From assembly GCA_963580285.1 (NCBI GenBank), contig OY757026.1:47113431-47177430 (forward strand): a stretch of 64,000 nucleotides of DNA, written 5' to 3'. This document shows, one piece after another, positions 51,939-63,386 of this stretch (position 1 is its first letter; the number at the start of each line of letters is the position of its first letter). The stretch is from Lucinisca nassula. Its lineage: Eukaryota; Mollusca; Bivalvia; Lucinida; Lucinidae. Below the pieces are notes generated by a model that was not told where the DNA came from, did not search any database, and worked only from the letters and a program-made list of their open reading frames with translations. A program made the position numbers and the translations under genes.

Positions 51939-54609
51939 CTAGCACATTTCAGAGGCTTATGGAGCGCGTATGGGGGACCTACACTTGAAGGAATGTCTCA
52001 TTTACTTAGATGATATAATCATCTTCAGTAAGACATTCGATGAACACATCACCAGGCTGCAAAACGTGTTCAAACAGCTTGAGCAGCACGGCTTAAAGCT
52101 CAAAGCCTCCAAGTGTGAGTTTTTCAAGACCCAAGTGCAGTACTTAGGCCACATTGTCAGTGATAAGGGTGTCCAGACAGATCCTGACAAAATTGCAGTG
52201 TTAAAAGAATGGCCTGCCCCTTCCAATATACAGGAATTGCGTAGTTTTCTCGGTTTTGCGGGTTATTACAGGCGCTTTGTCTGTAATTACTCCAAAATTG
52301 CGAAGCCTCTCAATGATCTGTTAGTAGGACACCCAACAACCAAGAAAGCAAAGCGATCTAAGTCTGCAGTTCCTTGGTCTTGGGGGCCTGATCAACAAAC
52401 AGCTTTTGATACAATAATTGAAAAGCTTACATCACCACCAGTTTTGGCATATTCAGACTACAGCAAAGAGTTCATTTTGAACATCGATGCTAGTGGTGAT
52501 GGGCTAGGTGCTGTTCTATACCAAGAACAAGATGGTATAGAACGTGTCATAGCCTATGCTAGCAGAGGTCTTAGAGCCAGTGAGTGCAATTACCCTGCAC
52601 ATAAACTTGAATTTTTGGCCTTGAAATGGGCAGTGCGTGATAAATTCCATGATTACTTGTATGGAAATAAATTCACTGTTAGAACAGACAACAATCCATT
52701 GACGTATGTTCTAACAACGGCTAAGCTAGATGCCACAGGCCATCGTTGGCTAGCCGCACTGTCCAGTTACAATTTCAAGCTCATTTACAGGTCCGGCAAG
52801 AAAAACCAAGATGCCGATGCCCTCAGTAGATTACCATCTACTGATAAAGGGGTCCTGTTTAATGACGCTATTAAGGCCATCTGCCAGGCGGTATTAGCCT
52901 CTAAAGAGGAGGCGCCGGCAGTTGAATGTGTATTGGTTGCTCAGCATTTTGACCTCACTGGTGAAGAGGTTGGCTCTGACTCTGGTTCAGATTTCAGTCA
53001 AGTTGACTGGCGTGCTGAACAAACCAGTGACGGCACGTTGAACAGAGTGAAGACCATTCTTGCCTCTGGACACAAACCTACCAAGAGACAGATTGCTCTT
53101 GAGGGGACAGAATGTCAGAAAATCTTGAAGGATTGGGACAGTCTATTTTTCAAAGACGAGGTACTTTACCGTCGTCACTCTTTACATGGCATCTCTGTAA
53201 ACCAGCTGGTATTGCCTGAGGTTTTCCGGGAGATAGCACTTAATGGTCTGCATGATGAGGCCGGCCATCAAGGCAGAGACCGCACTATGTCCCTGGTAAA
53301 ATCTCGGTTTTACTGGCCTGGGATGGATGGTGACATTGAAAAGAAAGTCCGAAACTGTCCCAGATGCATCCGAAGAAAGTCTCGAGAGCGCGCTCCAGCA
53401 AAACTTGTGACTGTAGAGTCCACTTATCCCATGGACTTGGTATGCATGGATTTTCTGTCTCTTGAGACATCAGCGGGTGGTTACGAAAACATCTTGGTAA
53501 TTACAGACCATTTCACCCGCTATGCTCAGGCCATACCAACCAAGAACCAAACGGCCACGACAACCGCTAAAGTTCTCTTCGAAAACTTCATCTGTCACTA
53601 TGGGTTTCCATCCCGTTTACATAGTGACCAGGGCCGCAATTTTGAGAGCCAGGTTAATAAAGAGCTGTGTTCCATTGCTAACGTTGACAAGTCTAGGACT
53701 ACACCCTACCATCCCATGGGTAATGGAATTCCTGAGCGCTTTAACCAGACTCTGCTCAATATGTTGGGTACTTTGGAGGATGACCAGAAGTCTAACTGGA
53801 AGTCCTACGTTGCGCCGTTGGTTCATGCCTACAACTCAACCCGTCATGGGACCACTGGATTTTCCCCGCATTATTTAATGTTCGGGCGACACCCTAGACT
53901 GGCGGTGGATGCCTTTCTAGGCATAACTCCAGAGAGTAGGCATGCTAACCAGACAAAGTTTGCAGCCGATCTGTAAAAGAGGCTCGACTTTGCCTATAAG
54001 ACAGCTACCAAGGAGGCCCGTCGCCAGGGCAGAAGGCATAAGGAAACTTATGACCCCAAAGCTCGGGATGCCCAGCTTTTGCCCGGTGACCGTGTACTCG
54101 TTCGCAACGTCGGACTGAGGGGAAAGTGCAAGCTGGCAGATAAATGGGAGAAAGATGTGTACTTGGTTGTTGAACAGCCAAATACAGAGGTTCCTGTGTA
54201 CGTTGCCAAACGTGAACATTGGACGAGCATCCGAAGGATGCTGCACAGGAATCTCCTTATTCCATTCATGGCCCTTCCAGCATCCAAACAACGCTCCGCG
54301 GATACAGATATATCACCAAATAGCAGTTCTCAACCGTCACCGGTTGAGGGTACAACTGCCGGTGATATCAATGTTCCGAGTGGAGCGACAGGTAGTGCAG
54401 CCTCACCTGCACCAGACTCTGCAGTTCCAGATAGTGCGAACATGCTGGATGCACCGGTATCCCCTAGTGTGGTGATACCCCCTTCAGTCCTGCTCTGGGG
54501 TCTCAACCAGAATTGCGACCTCAAACACGTCCAACAAGGCATAGGCAGAAACCAAGGTGGCAGGCAGGAGGGGACTGGTTATTTTAAATTTTCGAATGTT
54601 TTAAACTGA
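51939..54609 (+). pseudogene. pol: Gypsy pol: RT end, RNase H, integrase
   Basis: One long frame with a single TAA at 53974-53976, after which it stays in frame to 54609. Order: RT catalytic YLDDIIIF near 52000; the RT thumb with LGFAGYYRRF; RNase H with LNIDASGDGLGAVL (about 52480) and TDNNPLTYV (about 52690); integrase zinc finger with H-x-H (GLHDEAGHQG) and CPRC (about 53360); integrase core with CMDFLSLE (53443 region), SDQGRNFES (about 53625) and GNGIPERFNQ (about 53720), giving the D-D-E triad; then a C-terminal domain (GDRVLVRNVGLRGK) and a Ser/Pro-rich tail. All catalytic residues are present. Upstream breaks and the RepB insertion make the element nonautonomous. Confidence 0.92.
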
Positions 54610-54692
54610 CTTAACAGCTGACATGGTTTCCTGGTTTCCTGTGCGTGTACCTTATTTTTTTAAATTGAAATTTGGAGACGACATTTTTCACA

Positions 54693-55221
54693 GAGGGGGA
54701 GGGGAGCGTGTAAAAATAACGCTAAAATGTTTTCTGGAGAGAGGCTTATAAAATGTTAATTCAGCTAAATGGGCAGCTGAGTTGCAGTCGAGTGGCGAAG
54801 CATTGCTTGTCATGGCGTCTCTAGAGAGCCTGTGTGCTGTTAGAGTGCCGTTGGCGGGTGGTGCGCTGGCCTGCAATTCTGGTGACCCATTGTTTTTAAA
54901 AAAAATCGTCTTCTGCTGGGTTGCAGTTGGTTGACGGTGCATGATTTATCATGGTGTCTCTAGAGAGCCTGTGTGTTGTTAGAGTGCCGTTGATACGTGG
55001 TGCACTTGACTGCAAACTGGTATGAAAGTTCTAAAAATTAAAAATTTCGCCTTGTTATGATTTCGTGCTTGCTAGTGGCATGGGTTGGTTACAACCTAGG
55101 TGAGGGGCACTATCCCAATCAGACCGTGACCGCTTCGTGCTTCTGGCCTGCGCTTTCGTGAAGAGTTGAATTGTATTCATTAAGAATTTAATAGTTCTGT
55201 TATTTCACCTCTCTCCAGTCC
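54693..55221 (+). repeat. Putative polypurine tract and 3' LTR of the Gypsy element
   Basis: A purine run AGAGGGGGAGGGGAG (54695-54709) after GACGACATTT, then TGTAAAAATAACGC, a TG-start typical of LTRs. The LTR-like region contains a duplicated block, GTCTCTAGAGAGCCTGTGTG, at about 54818 and 54956. The right end is not fixed; CCAGTCCA near 55221 is one TG..CA candidate. No 5' LTR is available for comparison. Confidence 0.45.
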
Positions 55222-55650
55222 AGCGCGTAAATAATTTTTGTTTCATATGACACTTCAGTTGTGTTTTTAGGATAAGGGCATTAAGCAATTTTAGCCAGTT
55301 TTTAGTGTTTAGCAGTTTCAGTCTAAACCAAAAGAGTGTCTCTTATGTACGCGCAACCAATAAATGTTTTTTTTTTCTTCTAAGTTCTGTATATAAAGTT
55401 TTATATTTTTGCGCTTTGCATACCGTGCAGCGTTTATGGCAGCGCATTTTGATAAGGGTTTACCTGGCAAAGTGTTAGACATGTTTAACTTCACTAGCTC
55501 GACAAACATTGGGAGCAATAATTTCGGCTCCTATTTTATTATCAGATTGGTATTTATAAACAAAATATGCATCTGGTAAATTTATATAAATAATTGTAAA
55601 GGTGAAGTTAAACTTGTGTTTAAACTCATTCAAGTAATTTGTTAAGTTAA
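55222..55650. other. Unassigned, between two LTR-like 3' ends
   Basis: AT-rich without coding signal. May be remaining LTR or the untranslated 3' part of a second element. Confidence 0.35.
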
Positions 55651-55654
55651 ATGT

Positions 55655-56240
55655 CGGGACGACATTTCCCGAAGAGGGGGAGAATGTCACAGGGTGAAAT
55701 TATGGAAACTGGAGGAGCGCTTGCGCTTAGGACTTTCTAAGTATTTCCAGTTATTTCCCTCATTCATAGTTATTTTTCATACATCATATACTCATATAGT
55801 TCATCTTTCATTAAGCATTAAGCATTCCTGAGTAGCGTATATCTATTTCCGGTGTCCTTATGTAAGTCTCGCGCGCTTTTCACTTCACTGATTAACACCG
55901 CATGCGCACATTCTTACCTCAGCCTTTGTCAGTCTTTCGTTGTCCCTGGCGAAGGTAGGTCTCACGACCACCTGACGGACACCATCTATGTTATTCCTAA
56001 TTACTTAGGATATTCATAATATTTATTCAGGTATGCGTTTACTTTTACATTATCATGTTGAACATTTGTAAATTATCAAAATTGTCATTATTTCATGAAT
56101 ATTCGTATCTTGCCATTTCGATCTCTCGACCTCGGAGTCAGTCTTTCTTTGTCCCTGGCGAAGGTAAGTCTCACGACCACCTGACGGACACCATCTTTGT
56201 TATTCCTAATTACTTAGGATATTCATAATATTTATTCAGA
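55655..56240 (+). repeat. Second PPT/LTR-like end with internal duplication
   Basis: GGGACGACATTTCCCGAAGA then GGGGGAGAATGTCACAGGG: same layout as 54680-54715 (GACGACATTT, purine tract, TGT). A ~100-bp block (CTTTGTCCCTGGCGAAGGTA to AATATTTATTCAG) occurs at 55937-56031 and 56147-56238. It looks like the 3' end of a related but different LTR element. Confidence 0.45.
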
Positions 56241-56698
56241 TGGACGAGGTCGAGAGAGAGAGAAGGTTCATGACATCTATCTCCAAAAACATGGAACCGT
56301 CATCTATAATTGTCATTTCTTAAACCCCGAACCCCCTCGAGAAAGCGGGAGAAGTAACATCGTCATATCAACGTCATCCATGATAATGTGGCCACAACCA
56401 CCTTAAATTCATTCATCCAACCGATACAAACAACCCGTGACAACAACATCTACCCGTGACACTTACACGTATATGTCGAAACATACCGAAACGACAGTCG
56501 GCGTGATTCACGCTGAAGTGCGATGTGTCACTGAAACGCAAATCACGCGAGTCGCTTGGACGCCAATATACATGTACGTATTTCATGTACCAGCGTAAGT
56601 GTTCCCTACTGTGTCGACGTCTTAATTTTGGTCACGACAGGGACGTCTGGCTCTCAAAAGTGCATCGCACAAGGGCGACGAACAATGTCAGTGCTTAT
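56241..56698. other. Unassigned
   Basis: No recognised element; GAGGTCGAGAGAGAG at 56249 is the inverse of CTCTCGACCTCG at 56122. Confidence 0.35.
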
Positions 56699-56710
56699 TA
56701 GTCGGTAGTT

Positions 56711-56712
<2 letters not shown>

Positions 56713-56776
<64 letters not shown>

Positions 56777-57047
56777 TCGGGTTCACGACGCTTTCTGGTT
56801 GCGACAGGGAGCTCAATGCTCAGTTTTATAGTGCTGCCTCACTGAAGTATCATGTCCCAGACACATTACATGATACAACACCCAGTCACATTATCCTGAC
56901 ACTGGGTCGACCAGTCCTAGCTCTTCCCCGTAAATCTGAGCAGCCAGTACCATTTTTAACGACTTTGGTATGTCGCGGCCCGGTATCGAACCAGTGACCT
57001 TCCGTTCCCCGAAGCGGACACTCTACCAACTGAGCTATCGGGGCCGG
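56713..57047 (-). mobile_element. SINE-1, full length, 14-bp TSD
   Basis: TAGTCGGTAGTYGA flanks both ends (56699-56712 and 57048-57061), one mismatch. On the minus strand: head GGCCCCGATAGCTCAGTTGG, body as in 12465, 3' end into a (CA)n tail of about 60 bp. The GCGACAGGGAGCTCAATGCT region has a deletion compared with the other copy. 57062-57300 holds no recognised feature. Confidence 0.9.
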
Positions 57048-57300
57048 TAGTCGGTAGTCGAAACCCTTTGTTTATCTACAGGTACAGTGTAGCAGATGCC
57101 GCCGGAATTCTGCTTCGCATATGCGTCTGTCGGATGAATCGATCTTGACGTACTGACGTCGGTCTTCCGCTACGTCGACGTCCACTAGCGTCTTTTGTTG
57201 ATAGTAAGATGTCGCTCCAACATACAAATAGATCACACACATGTGGCATCCAAAATCAGAGTCAACGCCATCCGCTTTCCGACCAGCTTCTTACTGTCCA

Positions 57301-57469
57301 TTTGAAGCCTCCGTGGTGTAGTGTTTATGCTACTCGCCTTGTAAACCAGGGATCGCAAGATCGATCCCGGACATCTCCAGACTTTCGGATGTGTCTTTAA
57401 ACCAAGGTATCGTCTCCGTATGACCTTAGCTGTTGGTGGGACGTAACACTCAAACACTCACTCACTCTA
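57301..57469 (+). mobile_element. SINE-2, full length, 8-bp TSD
   Basis: ACTGTCCA at 57293-57300 and 57470-57477. Head GCCTCCGTGGTGTAGTGTTT, box B GATCGATCCCGG, 3' end GGTGGGACGTAACACTCAAA with CACTCACT tail. Confidence 0.85.
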
Positions 57470-57638
57470 ACTGTCCAGGGTTTAATGAAAATGTTGCAAT
57501 ACAACCTCACTTGATGCTTTTTGAGAACAAAATACAATTTCTTCTTTTCTAGGCACGACCTTACATCACGCATCAAAAGTTTGATCCTGAACATGTGGTT
57601 TCTATCAGTGCTGGTAAGAAGGTGGTACACAGGATCGT

Positions 57639-57919
57639 TGGCCCCCGCCCATCGGGGCTTAAAGAAATAGATGGGCTGCATGATGCTTCCACGCAGAGCT
57701 GAAACCGACCCGCACACGAGTACTGGTAATCTGCTTGGAGGATCTAAGCCTGCCCAGGCAAAGCGGTGCGAGTCCCTATTGGTTTCATTGGGCGGCAGGG
57801 CTTGAAATGTCATTTCATCTCAGTGTCGGGTAAAAGTCCCACAAAATTGGAAGCAACGTCTCCAAAATGACCTATACATTGTTGACGGGGACGTTAAACC
57901 TCAAATCAAACACAACAAA
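57639..57919 (+). mobile_element. RepA, full length, 12-bp TSD
   Basis: ACACAGGATCGT at 57627-57638 and 57920-57931. Body from TGGCCCCCGCCCATCGGGGC to AAATCAAACACAACAAA. 57932-58440 has no recognised gene; degenerate hairpin cores lie at 58145-58185 and 58455-58510. Confidence 0.95.
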
Positions 57920-58639
57920 ACACAGGATCGTGGCCGGACTGGTAACCATGCGTCATGGTCGATTGGTTTAACCTTTTTAGCTTAAGGGCATGTTGCCTAA
58001 ACGTGTTGTAATCATGCAATCGTTTGGTTTCAGAATCAAAGCACCGAAAGTGTTGGGGGAATGTAGGTTGGGGTGAAAGCCCTGGGCTGAGATAAAACTG
58101 TTTAACTCTGAAATTCCAAACAAATAGTGAAGATTTTGATAAGAAGCGCGTCCTGCAGCGTCCGAACTTGGGTCTACACTGTTTGCCAAGCTCACCCTAT
58201 GATTCCAGGATGACCCTCTTCAGTATTATGGAATACCCTGATCTCACTGCGGCTTTTTTCTGCAAGAAAAAGGTTATTCTGAGAAGTCAGTGATAGTCAC
58301 GTAGACGTTAGCTCTGAGCCGCTTTTTTATTAGTAACTTCGGGTCGAATGCCAAACAATCAACCCAAACATAGCCGGGTCGTTTGTCAGTCTTGGGTGCA
58401 TGTAAGTGTTATATGTAAAATCTGCAATTGAATAAACTGTTCGATCTGGCAAACAATGTAGACTAAGATCAAACGCCACAGAACACGGTGCTGATCTTGT
58501 TCTACATTTTTTGCATGAGTTACTAACATCTTAAGTTTAAACGGATCAGTCCAAGTCCTCGTTCATGACCAGCCTGCATTTAGAGACAATCGGCATGAGC
58601 GTTGTCAGTGCTTTGATTTATTCACTGCCTGGAGTTTCT

Positions 58640-59473
58640 GGGCCCAGGATTACAATGCGTACTTAAATTTTTAGAACCTACTTAAACTAAGTATTTACTT
58701 AACTGGCGTATAAAGTGAACTACAAAGAAATTATTTCGTTTAAGTCGATACTTAACCAAAGAAAATACCTAAATGTTTAAGGTAACCCAGGTAGGTACCT
58801 TAACTTTTAAGATTTGACCTTGACACATGAATGTATATATCAATAACGGCAAACCTTAGGGCTTTTATTTGTTCGAGATCACCAGTGATGCTCGCTAGCT
58901 CAAACGCAAGAGTGTTTTCTTGATATGCGAGAGGTCCTGGATTCGAGTCCCGCACGGGCCATTTTTCCCTCCCTATGGCGCAAGTCGACTTGGCAATGAG
59001 GTACTGGGATGTATTTCTCCCTTGATGTGTCAAAGTCTGCGACGAACAGACCTGTGTTAAAAATTCCTTTTACATAATACTGTTTATCATATGACGTTAT
59101 TGATAAGCAGTGGATAATGTCGTGTAATAAAAATCGTATGACCAAAGTGTAATAACACTTTGGCGGGATTACGTAACGTCATGACGACGTCCATGTCAAC
59201 CATGCATTCTCTGTGAAGAAAAGTGTCAAATTTTATGGCGATAAAATCTAATTTCAAGTCAGAATTTTACACTCGTGGTCACTTCATATGAATTATATGA
59301 AACTCGCCAAAGGCTCGTTTCATAAATTACATATGAAATGACCACTCGTGTAAGACCCTCTATATAATATTGGTGACAGGGCAATAATTAATTGTTTGGT
59401 GCGGGAAGGTTATTATACGTGAGAGGGGATCCTAAATGACTTGGTTGTTTTTGTGTTTTTGTCAGGGCAGGTG
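58640..59473 (+). mobile_element. R4/SINE-4 composite with tRNA-like head
   Basis: Starts GGGCCCAGGATTACAATGCG and a TTAAGTA-rich part shared (inverted) with 27690-28016. A tRNA-like head at 58885-58960 (CTCGCTAGCTCAAACGCAAG; GGATTCGAGTCCCGC box B) is followed by a body shared with 25310-25545. A MITE-C relative interrupts it at about 59078-59372. Confidence 0.6.
59078..59372. mobile_element. MITE-C relative inserted in the SINE-4 body
   Basis: TTTATCATATGACGTTATTG at the left, hairpin TGAAACTCGCCAAAGGCTCG with arms CACTTCATATGAATTATA / mirror, right end GTAAGACCCTCTATATAAT. The corresponding site at 25410-25430 is uninterrupted. Confidence 0.7.
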
Positions 59474-59773
59474 TTTTGTTTGTTTGATTTGAGGTTTAAC
59501 GTCCCCGTCAACACTGTAAAGGTCATTTTGGAGACGTTGCTTCCAATTTTGTGGGACTTTTACCCGACATTGAGATGAAATGACATCTCAAGCCCTGTCG
59601 CCCAATGAAACCAATAGGGTTTATTAGCATGGACGGTCCGCCTCGCACCGCGGTTCCTGGACAGGCTTAGATCCTCTAAGCGGTTTACCAGTACTAGTGT
59701 GCGGGCCGGATTCAGCTCTGCGTGGAAGCATCATGCAGCCCATATATTTCTTCAAGCCCCTATGGGCGGGGGC
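59474..59773 (-). mobile_element. RepA, near full length
   Basis: TTTTGTTTGTTTGATTTGAGG to CAAGCCCCTATGGGCGGGGG. Same subfamily variants as the copy in the Gypsy RT (CACCGCGGTTCCTGGACAGG). It lies exactly at the junction of SINE-4 and the paralogous segment; no TSD recognised. Confidence 0.9.
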
Positions 59774-59774
59774 G

Positions 59775-60805
59775 CGTTTTCGGATGTCATCATTACATGT
59801 ATGTAGTTGCTGTAGTCATTAAGGACACGATCAAACATCGTACAGACATACACGGAGACAACCGTAGCTCCAGTCGGAGTAAAAAAAAAAAAAAAAAAAA
59901 ACATTAATATAAAATCACTGTACATTCGATCTTGGATTTCCCCGTCTTTTTATGAGTGAGGTGAGACATAAAGCGCTCACTCACTCACAAACACACTTAA
60001 TCACTCACATGCACGCGCTTACAAACGGAGGTGGAACGCCTCAAACTCATTTTTATTGAGCATTTCCAGACAGGGAGAAGAGGCAAATGATTGGATGTGC
60101 AGAAACAGAAGAAATAACAACATGACTACCCTTACCTGCTGCTAGGAAAGCAGGCCTTGTCACAATCAGCTGGACGCCCCAGTGGCGCAAGACACACGTC
60201 ATCTTCGCCTCACCCAACCAGTACACAACGACCACACGCGACCGCCAGTAACCACTTAGAAGGTCCAAGCCTGCCAAGGCAAAGTGGTGCAAGTCGCCAT
60301 GCATATAAATCTTGTTGGTTCCATTGGGCGACAGGGCATGAGATGTAATTTCATCTCAATGTCGGGTAACAGTCCGACAAAATTGGAATCAACACTTCCA
60401 AAATCAAACCTAAATAGTGTTGCGAGGACGTTAAATCTAAAATCAATCAATCAATCAATCAATCAATTAATCAAAAAAAAAAACTTCTTTGTATTTCATT
60501 AATTTTGATATCGAGAATCTTACACAAATGGTCCTTTCATATGAAAGTTACGAAACGGGCCTTCGAATTGGATTTTAAATAGGATTTTATTGCCTTTTAC
60601 CTTGGCCATTTGCCCAACAAATGTACATCGTTGACATACGTTACAGTTGTTCACGCCAAAAATAGTTAATATTTACATTTCAAGTGTAAAACCTATACGC
60701 CTGTTCATACTTCCATGAACGCATCGAATCACATGATTTTCAATGACGTCAAGTGTCGCAAGTCTACACCCTAAACCATGGTTCTCTATGATCTCAATGG
60801 GCGTT
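59775..60805. repeat. Paralogous segment, copy 2 (pair at 22449-24120)
   Basis: Collinear with copy 1 but without the RepA and MITE-C insertions. It contains an A-run at 59881-59900, CTCACTCACTCACAAACACA and the old diverged RepA-like copy at 60240-60480 with an (AATC)n tail. Confidence 0.85.
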
Positions 60806-60809
60806 GACT

Positions 60810-61935
60810 CAAGATGAAGGTCACAACAGAAGGCCATGAGTTTGAGCCTTGAATTTCGTGTCAGCTCTATATTACTTTAACCCCATGGAAAGATTTTCAT
60901 TAAATTTTGGTCAAATATATGCCTCAGTGTGCTGATGTACAGAACCCATACCTACACAATGCCGACTGAAGATGAAGGTTACAATTGAAGGTCACGTACT
61001 GACTTTTTTGTCCGTTCCTTAATTCCTTCACACTTCGATCGGTTTTCATTAAACTTTGGTGAAATATTCGCCTCGGTGAACTGATGTGCAAAACCGATTT
61101 ATAAACAGGGCCAACTCAAGGTCAAAGTCATAACTGATGGTCACGTGTTTGAGCCTTGAATTTTGTGTCCATTCCATATCTCCTTTAGGATTTTCATTAA
61201 ACTTAGATCAATTGTTGGCCAGAGTGAGATACAATATGTGCAGAACCCATAACTCAATCATACCGACTCAAGGTGAAGGTAACAATTGAAGGTCACATGT
61301 TTGAGTCTTGGATTTCGTGTCTGCTCTATATCTCTTTAACCCCTTAAAAGATTTTTTTATTAAACTTTGGCAAAACATTTACCTCGGTGCGCTGATGCAC
61401 AGAAACCAAAACCACACAATGACGACTAAAGGTGATAATGTCACAATTGAAGGCCATGAGTTTCAGTCCGTTCCATTTAATTTTTACCCCTGGAAGGATT
61501 TTCATTTAACTTTGGTCCAATAATGGCCAAAATGAGATGATGCACAGAACGTGTAACTCAGCCATGCTGACATACGGTCATGGTCACAAATTAAGGTCAA
61601 GAGTTCGTTTCCTCTCCATATCGTTACCGCTGAAAGGATTTTCATTAAACTTTTGTCCAATGTTGGCCTAAATGGGCTGATGTGCAAAATCAATAACTAC
61701 ACTATGCTAGATCAAGATCAAGGTCACAATTGAAGGTCATGAGTTTGAGCCTTCATTTTTGGATTCCGTTCTATATCTTTTTTATCCCTGGAAAGATTTT
61801 CATTTTACTTTGGTCAAATGTTGGCCAAAGTGAGTTGATGAGCGAACGCGTAACTCAGCCATGTTATCGAAAGGTCATGGTCCCAATTGAAGGTCAAGTT
61901 TGAGCCTCAAATTCCATGTCCCCTCGATGTCTCCT
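60810..61935. repeat. Tandem array, about 150-bp unit x ~7
   Basis: AGGATTTTCATTAAACTTTG-type motifs recur near 60893, 61043, 61190, 61345, 61497, 61638 and 61797; units also share CAATTGAAGGTCA and GATGTGCAGAACCC-like text. Units are moderately diverged. No microsatellite or hairpin end was recognised, so it could be an element core or a small satellite. Confidence 0.85.
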
Positions 61936-62207
61936 TACCTTACTGGTCATCAAACTTCCGGTACTGTAATGGCGGGTTGAATTTTTTTTGGCGCTCGTCA
62001 GAATTTGTTTCAATATCTTGGAAGAGAAGTTGATCATAGATCGGTGTTTATTCACGATGTTATAGAAGTTCAGGGACACAAGAATATATGTCTGATATAG
62101 AAAGAAACTGAAGAACTCTTGTAAATTCTGAGTTTTCTCTCATAGTCACTAGATTTCGCGTTGTCTGACTTGGTTTAACATTGTCTGTAGCTAGAGAAAT
62201 CGAAATT

Positions 62208-63386
62208 ATGGGCAACAAAAATAAAGCTAAGGGCAAAACGCCCACAAATTCCTCGGCTTCTAGAACTGCAGCCCCAGCCTCTGCTTCACTCATTAGGAGA
62301 AGTCGCAGAGATGCCCCAACACCAAAGCGACAAAGGGAAGAAAGTGACGAGGAATATGAGACAGCTACTGAAGTTGATCCTGAAGTACTTGTAGACTCAT
62401 TGCTGGCATGTCTAATTAAGAATGAAAGCTTACTTAATGGTTTCATCGAAGATTTATTTGAGATACCTAAAATCCAAGACAAAATTGTGTCGCAAGTATT
62501 GAAGCTGTTAAAGGACACCCCTACAGAAAATGTGGTAAATGAATCTGTGAAAGCAGTAACAAACAGCCTCAATGATACCATAAAAGAACTAACTGGTAAT
62601 GTAAAACAGCTCACAGAGGAGTTGAGGTCATCCAAAACACAATGTGATGATCTCGAACAATACTCAAGGCGCAATAACATAATTATAGCTGGTATTCCTG
62701 AAAATGACAAAACTAGCAGCGAAGACCTGACATGCAACTTCCTCAACAAGTATGTTGATAGTGGCATTGATCCCAGAGAGATTGACAGAGTACACAGAAT
62801 CACTCGTGCCTCAAACAGACAGAGTAATAATCGCAGACCTAGGGACATAATCGTGAAATTTTGCAGTTATCGCTCAAAAGCCTCCATCCTCTCTCGAGAT
62901 CCAATGAAGCAACTCAGGGAAGACAATCAAAATAAATCCCCCTCAGAGCGTATCTATGTCAGAGAAGACCTCACAAAAGCTAGGAACTCAGTCTTATACA
63001 AAACTAGAGTGCTTAAGAGAGCAAATCTTATCAAAGACACCTACTCCAGAGATGGACGTATAGTTGTGAAACTATTCACGGACAGGTATATCCACCTTAC
63101 ATGTGAGGATGACTTCAAAAACTTTTGCAATAAAAATAAAATAAAATATGTTGACCCAAAGGCAGCTGGCACTGGTCCCCGGCGGGTCGCTGAGACTACT
63201 TCTGCCAATTTAATGGACACAGAATCCATTACCAATGCTGGCGCATCAGCCTGCAATCTTGATCCTGAGGCTGCAGTCTTTACCCCAGTCCAGTCTGAGT
63301 TGACCGTGCCTATGGCTCCAGCGGTACAGCTGCCTAGTCCTCAACTATCACCCTCACAGTCATTGTTCAAAAATCTGATTCAGTAG
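62208..63386 (+). CDS. LINE ORF1 protein (coiled coil + RRM-like)
   Basis: Intact 392-codon ORF from the ATG at 62208 (the frame is open a little further upstream, without an ATG). The N-terminus is basic and Ser/Ala-rich (NKNKAKGKTP, RRSRRDAPTPKR). A Leu/Glu/Lys-rich helical part around residues 90-150 probably forms a coiled coil. LEQYSRRNNIIIAGIPE at about 149-165 starts the conserved RRM-like domain of L1-type ORF1 proteins, followed by DRVHRITR and RDIIVKFCSYRSKASIL, with a C-terminal domain (VREDLTKARNSVLYKTR). Such proteins bind retrotransposon RNA and act as nucleic-acid chaperones. The tail after about 330 is Pro/Ala/Ser-rich. No endonuclease/RT ORF is recognisable before the window ends. 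Confidence 0.8.
   Translation: MGNKNKAKGKTPTNSSASRTAAPASASLIRRSRRDAPTPKRQREESDEEYETATEVDPEVLVDSLLACLIKNESLLNGFIEDLFEIPKIQDKIVSQVLKLLKDTPTENVVNESVKAVTNSLNDTIKELTGNVKQLTEELRSSKTQCDDLEQYSRRNNIIIAGIPENDKTSSEDLTCNFLNKYVDSGIDPREIDRVHRITRASNRQSNNRRPRDIIVKFCSYRSKASILSRDPMKQLREDNQNKSPSERIYVREDLTKARNSVLYKTRVLKRANLIKDTYSRDGRIVVKLFTDRYIHLTCEDDFKNFCNKNKIKYVDPKAAGTGPRRVAETTSANLMDTESITNAGASACNLDPEAAVFTPVQSELTVPMAPAVQLPSPQLSPSQSLFKNLIQ

Noticed and set aside
56708..56997. Cys-Val repeat protein
   Set aside because: Encoded by the (TG)n tail of a SINE-1 copy.
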